Assembly: GCA_027592975.1 (NCBI GenBank)
Contig: JAQCJS010000034.1
Span: 1 to 8,496 of the forward strand
Direction of reading: 5' to 3'
Length of the DNA: 8,496 nt
Source of the DNA: Chloroflexota bacterium
GTDB taxonomy: Bacteria > Chloroflexota > Dehalococcoidia > UBA2979
Below are positions 6,338 through 8,496 of this stretch, in pieces. A model generated the notes under the pieces. That model did no database searches and was not told the origin of the DNA. It saw only the letters and a list, made by a program, of their open reading frames with translations. Made by a program: the position numbers and the translations under genes. Position 1 is the stretch's first letter. The number at the start of each line of letters is the position of its first letter.

Positions 6338-7488
6338 CGCGCCCGCTCCGACACGGCGCCGCCGTCCGCTGGCATCGAGTAGGCCAGCGCTTGCACCGGA
6401 TCGTTCAGGTCTTCCTTCGAGAGCACCGGCACATCCAGCAGCCCGCGCGCCTCGCGCACGGCGAGCGGCGACGTCGTGAGCATCCCCGAGACTCCGGCCA
6501 CCTCGAACCCGGCGGCGCGGAGCAGCGTGACGCCGCTGCTCGCGGCGATCGCATCACCGGCGGCGAACATCACGCGATCCACCAGGGCGTGGAAGATCTC
6601 GGAGCGCATCAGCCCCGCCGTCTCCGCCTGCAGCAGCCCGTCCGCGACCTCCACGACGATGCGGTCGCAGCCTGCCGCCGTGAGATGACCGATCAGATCG
6701 ATGCTCGTGCGCTCAAGCAGCGGGATCGGCGCGACGTAGGTGGAGGCCAGGCCGGCGTCCGTGAAGTCGAACACCGCGCACGCGCCAGCATCCGTCATCG
6801 CCCAGTAGTCGCCGCCGGCGCCGGTGCCGGTGAGCTTCGCGTAGCCGGCGCGGAAGCCGGCCTGTTGCAGGCCGCGGAGCAGGAAGCGCGCAGTGGTCGT
6901 CTTGCCGGAGTTCATCGCGGTGCCAAAGACGGCGATCACCGGCGGCCGCGCGCCGCGTACCTTCGGCTCCGGAAGCGCGTACGCCGCCAGGTTCAGCGGG
7001 GTTCCCTCTGCGTCGCCCAGCAGCCCGAGCAGCGTGATCTCCGTGGCTGCCTGGATCGCCTGAGAGCGGGACGCGACGATCGCCGCGAGGCCTCCCGCCG
7101 CGACCAGGTGCGCCTCTCCCAGCGCACCCGGCACGTACGCCTCGAACTGGTCGGAGGCGTAGCGGTTGCCGCAGGCGACGACGAGCTCGTCGCCCGGATG
7201 GAGGAGCGCGCGCCGCCCGGAGGGGAGCTCCAGCCGTCCGTGCTGGCGTAGGCGGTCGACTCGCGCGAGCACCAGGTCGCCGGCGCGCGGGCGCGCTGCC
7301 CCGGTGACCAGGGTGCGGGCATCCTCCAGCGCCACGCGACGAGTGGAGAACGCACGCTTCGCGGACGCCACCCGGCCCGGCGGGAGATCCTCCACCACGG
7401 TGCGGCTGTGACGCGAAGGTGTGCGATCCGGTGGCCGGACGGCTGGCCAGATGCGAGCCGGCCCTTCCCTGGTCTCCTGTGCGGTCAT
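6334..7488 (-). CDS. two-domain P-loop protein, DUF1611/dethiobiotin synthetase-like, first gene of the operon
   Basis: A 384-residue protein. Residues 1-55 are basic and probably flexible. Residues 55-175 form an N-terminal domain rich in predicted strands, with GDLVLARVDRL (70-80), PGDELVVACGNRYASDQFEA (98-117), HLVAAGGLAA (127-136) and an ILLGLLGD-like segment (151-159). Residues 183-370 form a P-loop domain: VIAVFGTAMNSGKTTTA (184-200) has the G-x5-GKT spacing of dethiobiotin synthetase and other SIMIBI NTPases. TGTGAGGDYW and DAGACAVFDF (220-242) resemble the segment after the P-loop in DUF1611 proteins. IVVEVADGLL (277-286) fits their acidic VEG-type strand. It probably binds ATP or another nucleotide and acts in the cytosol as a ligase, transferase or kinase. 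Some DUF1611 members (DgcN) have been tied to D-glutamate metabolism, but the relation here is remote. The start is set by GGAGG 7 nt upstream of ATG 7488. Confidence 0.85.
   Translation of the reverse strand: MTAQETREGPARIWPAVRPPDRTPSRHSRTVVEDLPPGRVASAKRAFSTRRVALEDARTLVTGAARPRAGDLVLARVDRLRQHGRLELPSGRRALLHPGDELVVACGNRYASDQFEAYVPGALGEAHLVAAGGLAAIVASRSQAIQAATEITLLGLLGDAEGTPLNLAAYALPEPKVRGARPPVIAVFGTAMNSGKTTTARFLLRGLQQAGFRAGYAKLTGTGAGGDYWAMTDAGACAVFDFTDAGLASTYVAPIPLLERTSIDLIGHLTAAGCDRIVVEVADGLLQAETAGLMRSEIFHALVDRVMFAAGDAIAASSGVTLLRAAGFEVAGVSGMLTTSPLAVREARGLLDVPVLSKEDLNDPVQALAYSMPADGGAVSERAR
6346..6349 (-). promoter_or_regulatory. ribosome binding site of the ABC transporter gene
   Basis: GGAG on the minus strand, 8 nt before ATG 6337 and inside the 3' end of the P-loop gene. 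Of the three overlapping junctions in the operon this is the only one with a recognisable Shine-Dalgarno, so the exporter may be translated partly independently. Confidence 0.5.
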
Positions 7489-7495
7489 CGGGAAG

Positions 7496-7500
7496 CCTCC
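7496..7500 (-). promoter_or_regulatory. strong ribosome binding site of the operon's first gene
   Basis: GGAGG on the minus strand, 7 nt before ATG 7488. It is the strongest Shine-Dalgarno in the window, and it rejects longer in-frame extensions that reach into the intergenic region up to about 7665. Confidence 0.8.
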
Positions 7501-7534
7501 ATGCCGCTCCGCCGCGAGGTGTGCGAAACGTCCT

Positions 7535-7558
7535 GCCTCGGGCGTGCGAAGGCGAGGC
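7535..7558 (-). promoter_or_regulatory. stem-loop between the structured element and the operon start
   Basis: GCCTCG (7535-7540) and CGAGGC (7553-7558) form a 6-bp stem with a 12-nt loop. No U-run follows closely on the minus strand, so it is not a standard terminator. The heptamer GTGCGAA occurs at 7521-7527 and again at 7544-7550 inside the loop. It could be part of an expression platform for the element at 7575-7682, or chance. Confidence 0.25.
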
Positions 7559-7574
7559 CGTCGCTTGCCGCGAT

Positions 7575-7682
7575 GCGCCGTGTGGACTGACCTCGTCGCT
7601 GCGGGATGTCTCCCGCTCGGCTCGGTGCGGCTGATTCGCCGCGGCCTCAACCGTACGAGGCTCACCCGTCAGTCCACGGCGC
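7575..7682 (-). ncRNA. highly structured 108-nt element, candidate cis-regulatory RNA in the operon leader
   Basis: An outer stem pairs 7575-7580 with 7677-7682 (GCGCCG/CGGCGC). After a 2-nt bulge (7581-7582) it pairs 7583-7590 with 7669-7676 (TGGACTGA/TCAGTCCA), 14 bp in all. Inside, an 8-nt bulge (7661-7668) separates it from CCTCGT/ACGAGG (7591-7596 with 7655-7660). This encloses two arms. One is GCGGGA/TCCCGC (7601-7606 with 7611-7616). The other is CGGT/ACCG (7623-7626 with 7650-7653) continued by GCGGC/GCCGC (7627-7631 with 7638-7642). Read on the minus strand the terminal loops are GACA (a GNNA loop) and GAATCA, and the unpaired segments are G/A-rich. I therefore assign it to that strand, ending 86 nt before the P-loop gene start. 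It resembles a small riboswitch or leader RNA, but I recognise no known class. A plus-strand RNA or a mobile palindromic repeat is the alternative. Confidence 0.5.
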
Positions 7683-7699
7683 TCGGATCGCGCATCGCC

Positions 7700-7705
7700 G
7701 TTACA
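7700..7705 (-). promoter_or_regulatory. weak candidate -10 element for the four-gene operon
   Basis: TGTAAC on the minus strand matches the -10 consensus at 4 of 6 positions. It would place transcription start about 10 nt before the structured element, so the whole element would be transcribed. No good -35 lies 16-18 nt upstream, so the call is tentative. Confidence 0.2.
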
Positions 7706-7729
7706 GCCCCATCGCAGGAGGCCCATTGC

Positions 7730-7755
7730 CACGCACATCGGACCAAAGGTGCGTG
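7730..7755. repeat. 7-bp inverted repeat in the divergent control region
   Basis: CACGCAC (7730-7736) and GTGCGTG (7749-7755) are exact reverse complements separated by 12 bp. The symmetry and centre-to-centre spacing of 19 bp suit a dimeric regulator, and the site lies between the operon and the cupin gene. No regulator gene is present in the window. Confidence 0.35.
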
Positions 7756-7821
7756 CATGAACGACCGACACTTGCGGCCGTCCACAACAGCGGTTCCTCG
7801 GGGTAGACGCGACCATGCTCG

Positions 7822-7858
7822 GGCTGCTACAGCCTGAGGGTGCGGGAGCCGCCCGCAC
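7822..7858 (+). promoter_or_regulatory. two adjacent hairpins in the cupin leader
   Basis: GGCTG-CTA-CAGCC (7822-7834) is followed 5 nt later by GTGCGGG-AGCCG-CCCGCAC (7840-7858), a perfect 7-bp stem. The second ends 9 nt before the Shine-Dalgarno. Neither is followed by a T-run, so they are not classical terminators. They may stabilise or modulate the mRNA leader. Confidence 0.35.
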
Positions 7859-7867
7859 GGACAGCAC

Positions 7868-7874
7868 AAGGGGG
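7868..7874 (+). promoter_or_regulatory. ribosome binding site of the cupin gene
   Basis: AAGGGGG with 6 nt to ATG 7881. It supports this start over the in-frame ATG at 7815, which lies before the two leader hairpins and lacks such a site. Confidence 0.65.
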
Positions 7875-7880
7875 AACCGC

Positions 7881-8360
7881 ATGACATTTCAGGTGAGACG
7901 GATCGTGACCGGCCACAACGAGGACGGCAAGGCGATCGCGATCATCGACGACATGGTGCAGGGAGAGCCGCGACGGCCGGGCGCGGACGCCGCACTCATC
8001 TGGACGAGCATGGGTTTCCCGTCCAACAACGACGGATCCGAGGACGAGGGCAAGCGCGAGGGCGTGGCCACCACCCTTCCCGGCGGCACGGTCTTCCGGC
8101 TGCTGGCGCTGGAGCCGGGGAACTCCCCCCGGATGCATCGCACGGACTCGCTGGACTACTCGGTCGTGCTGCAGGGCGAGATCGACATGGAGCTGGATGA
8201 CGGGGTGATCGTCCACTGCAACCAGGGCGACGTGATCGTCCAGCGCGGCACGGTGCACAACTGGCTCAACCGCGGCACGGAGACCTGCGTGATCGCCTTC
8301 GTCCTGATGGATGCGAAGCCGGTGGAGGTCGGGGGGCAGCGCCTGGACGCGGTCGGGTAG
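7881..8360 (+). CDS. single-domain cupin protein
   Basis: A 159-residue protein. It starts with the family's typical VRRIVTGHNEDGKA (5-18). The double-stranded beta-helix core spans about 65-145. Cupin motif 1 is SPRMHRTDSLDYSVVLQGEI (82-101), with H86 and with D89/D92 where classical cupins have His and Glu. Motif 2 is GDVIVQRGTVHNWLN (116-130), holding G116, G123, H126 and N130. The usual three-His/one-Glu metal site is therefore incomplete. This group of short cupins (H-R-T-D-S-x-D-Y signature) is widespread but has no settled function. Small-molecule binding, isomerisation or a ligand-sensing role are all possible. It probably acts in the cytosol, since no signal peptide is visible. It is transcribed divergently from the four-gene operon across a 392-bp region and is followed by a strong hairpin, so it is probably monocistronic. 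Confidence 0.9.
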   Translation: MTFQVRRIVTGHNEDGKAIAIIDDMVQGEPRRPGADAALIWTSMGFPSNNDGSEDEGKREGVATTLPGGTVFRLLALEPGNSPRMHRTDSLDYSVVLQGEIDMELDDGVIVHCNQGDVIVQRGTVHNWLNRGTETCVIAFVLMDAKPVEVGGQRLDAVG

Positions 8361-8385
8361 CCGATCCGGCGCAGTAGCAGCAACC

Positions 8386-8412
8386 ATGAGGCCCCGCGCT
8401 GCGGGGCCTCAT
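8386..8412. terminator. 12-bp terminator-like hairpin after the cupin gene
   Basis: ATGAGGCCCCGC (8386-8397) and GCGGGGCCTCAT (8401-8412) form a perfect 12-bp stem with a GCT loop, 25 nt after the cupin stop. No T-run follows on either strand, so it differs from a canonical Rho-independent terminator. U-tract-poor hairpins of this kind are common in high-GC bacteria. It could serve both the cupin gene and a minus-strand gene coming from the right. Confidence 0.7.
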
Positions 8413-8452
8413 CCGTATCCGCCTGCGTCTTGGTCGTGGAGCGGACGGACGC

Positions 8453-8496
8453 TTAGGTGCGGCCGCGCTCCAAGTGCTGCTCCCGGCCGGGCGGGA
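8453..8496 (-). CDS. possible 3' end of a gene entering from the right edge
   Basis: The minus-strand frame PGREQHLERGRT ends at a TAA (8455-8453), 40 nt before the bidirectional hairpin. Only about 14 codons are visible, and no family can be recognised. The placement next to a hairpin fits a convergent gene, but the stretch is too short to separate from chance. Confidence 0.2.
   Translation of the reverse strand, partial: PPGREQHLERGRT

Noticed and set aside
5363..6382. A 339-codon open frame on the plus strand
   Set aside because: Antisense to the ABC transporter. Very rich in Arg, His, Asp and Ala, typical of high-GC shadow frames, with no start signal.
7489..7665. N-terminal extension of the P-loop gene
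   Set aside because: The added residues are Arg-rich with no pattern, would run through the structured element, and are made unnecessary by the strong Shine-Dalgarno before ATG 7488.
7575..7682. Known riboswitch or T-box
   Set aside because: None of the conserved cores I know, such as the T-box AGGGUGG sequence, TPP CUGAGA or the cobalamin box, is present on either strand. It is kept as an unclassified structured element.
6713..7882. A 389-codon minus-strand frame running into the intergenic region
   Set aside because: It is out of frame with the P-loop gene, has no domain pattern and lacks a ribosome binding site. The P-loop frame has GGAGG and recognisable motifs.
1..8496. tRNA, rRNA, CRISPR array or insertion sequence
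   Set aside because: I found no cloverleaf with anticodon arm, no rRNA-like stretch, no regularly spaced repeats and no transposase-like protein.

Overview
The window is about two-thirds G+C, has a third codon position rich in G and C, and packs its genes tightly on both strands. This suggests a high-GC bacterium such as an actinobacterium, a member of the Chloroflexota, or a similar lineage. Nothing in the sequence fixes the phylum. I see no rRNA, tRNA, CRISPR array or insertion sequence. All the genes look chromosomal and share similar base composition.

Layout. (1) 1-1167, minus: a CNNM/CBS (HlyC/CorC-type) membrane protein that runs off the left edge, with a plausible promoter and an 18-codon upstream ORF ending on its start codon. 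(2) 1303-1545, minus: an 80-residue basic protein with a C-terminal Rho_N/SAP-like helical motif. (3) 1687-2643, plus: a ketopantoate reductase (PanE/ApbA) family enzyme, diverging from (2) and ending 3 nt from the convergent gene CapA. (4) 2647-7488, minus: a four-gene operon in which every stop codon overlaps the next start codon. In transcription order it encodes a two-domain P-loop protein resembling DUF1611/dethiobiotin synthetase, an ABC exporter half-transporter, an alpha/beta hydrolase, and a secreted CapA-type metallophosphoesterase-fold protein. (5) 7489-7880: a 392-bp divergent control region with a highly base-paired element at 7575-7682. (6) 7881-8360, plus: a cupin protein followed by a 12-bp terminator-like hairpin at 8386-8412. 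(7) The last 44 bases may hold the end of another minus-strand gene.

The operon is the most interesting part. The order ATP-dependent or nucleotide-binding enzyme, exporter, hydrolase, then exported CapA-like protein suggests production, export and processing of a small or polymeric product. CapA relatives act in poly-gamma-glutamate synthesis, and some DUF1611 proteins have been linked to D-glutamate metabolism, so an acidic amino-acid or gamma-glutamyl product is a reasonable but unproven guess. The structured element lies just upstream of the first gene. Read on the minus strand it would form a closed multibranched RNA with purine-rich unpaired segments and a GNNA loop, so it may be a cis-regulatory RNA. 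I could not assign it to a known riboswitch class from memory.
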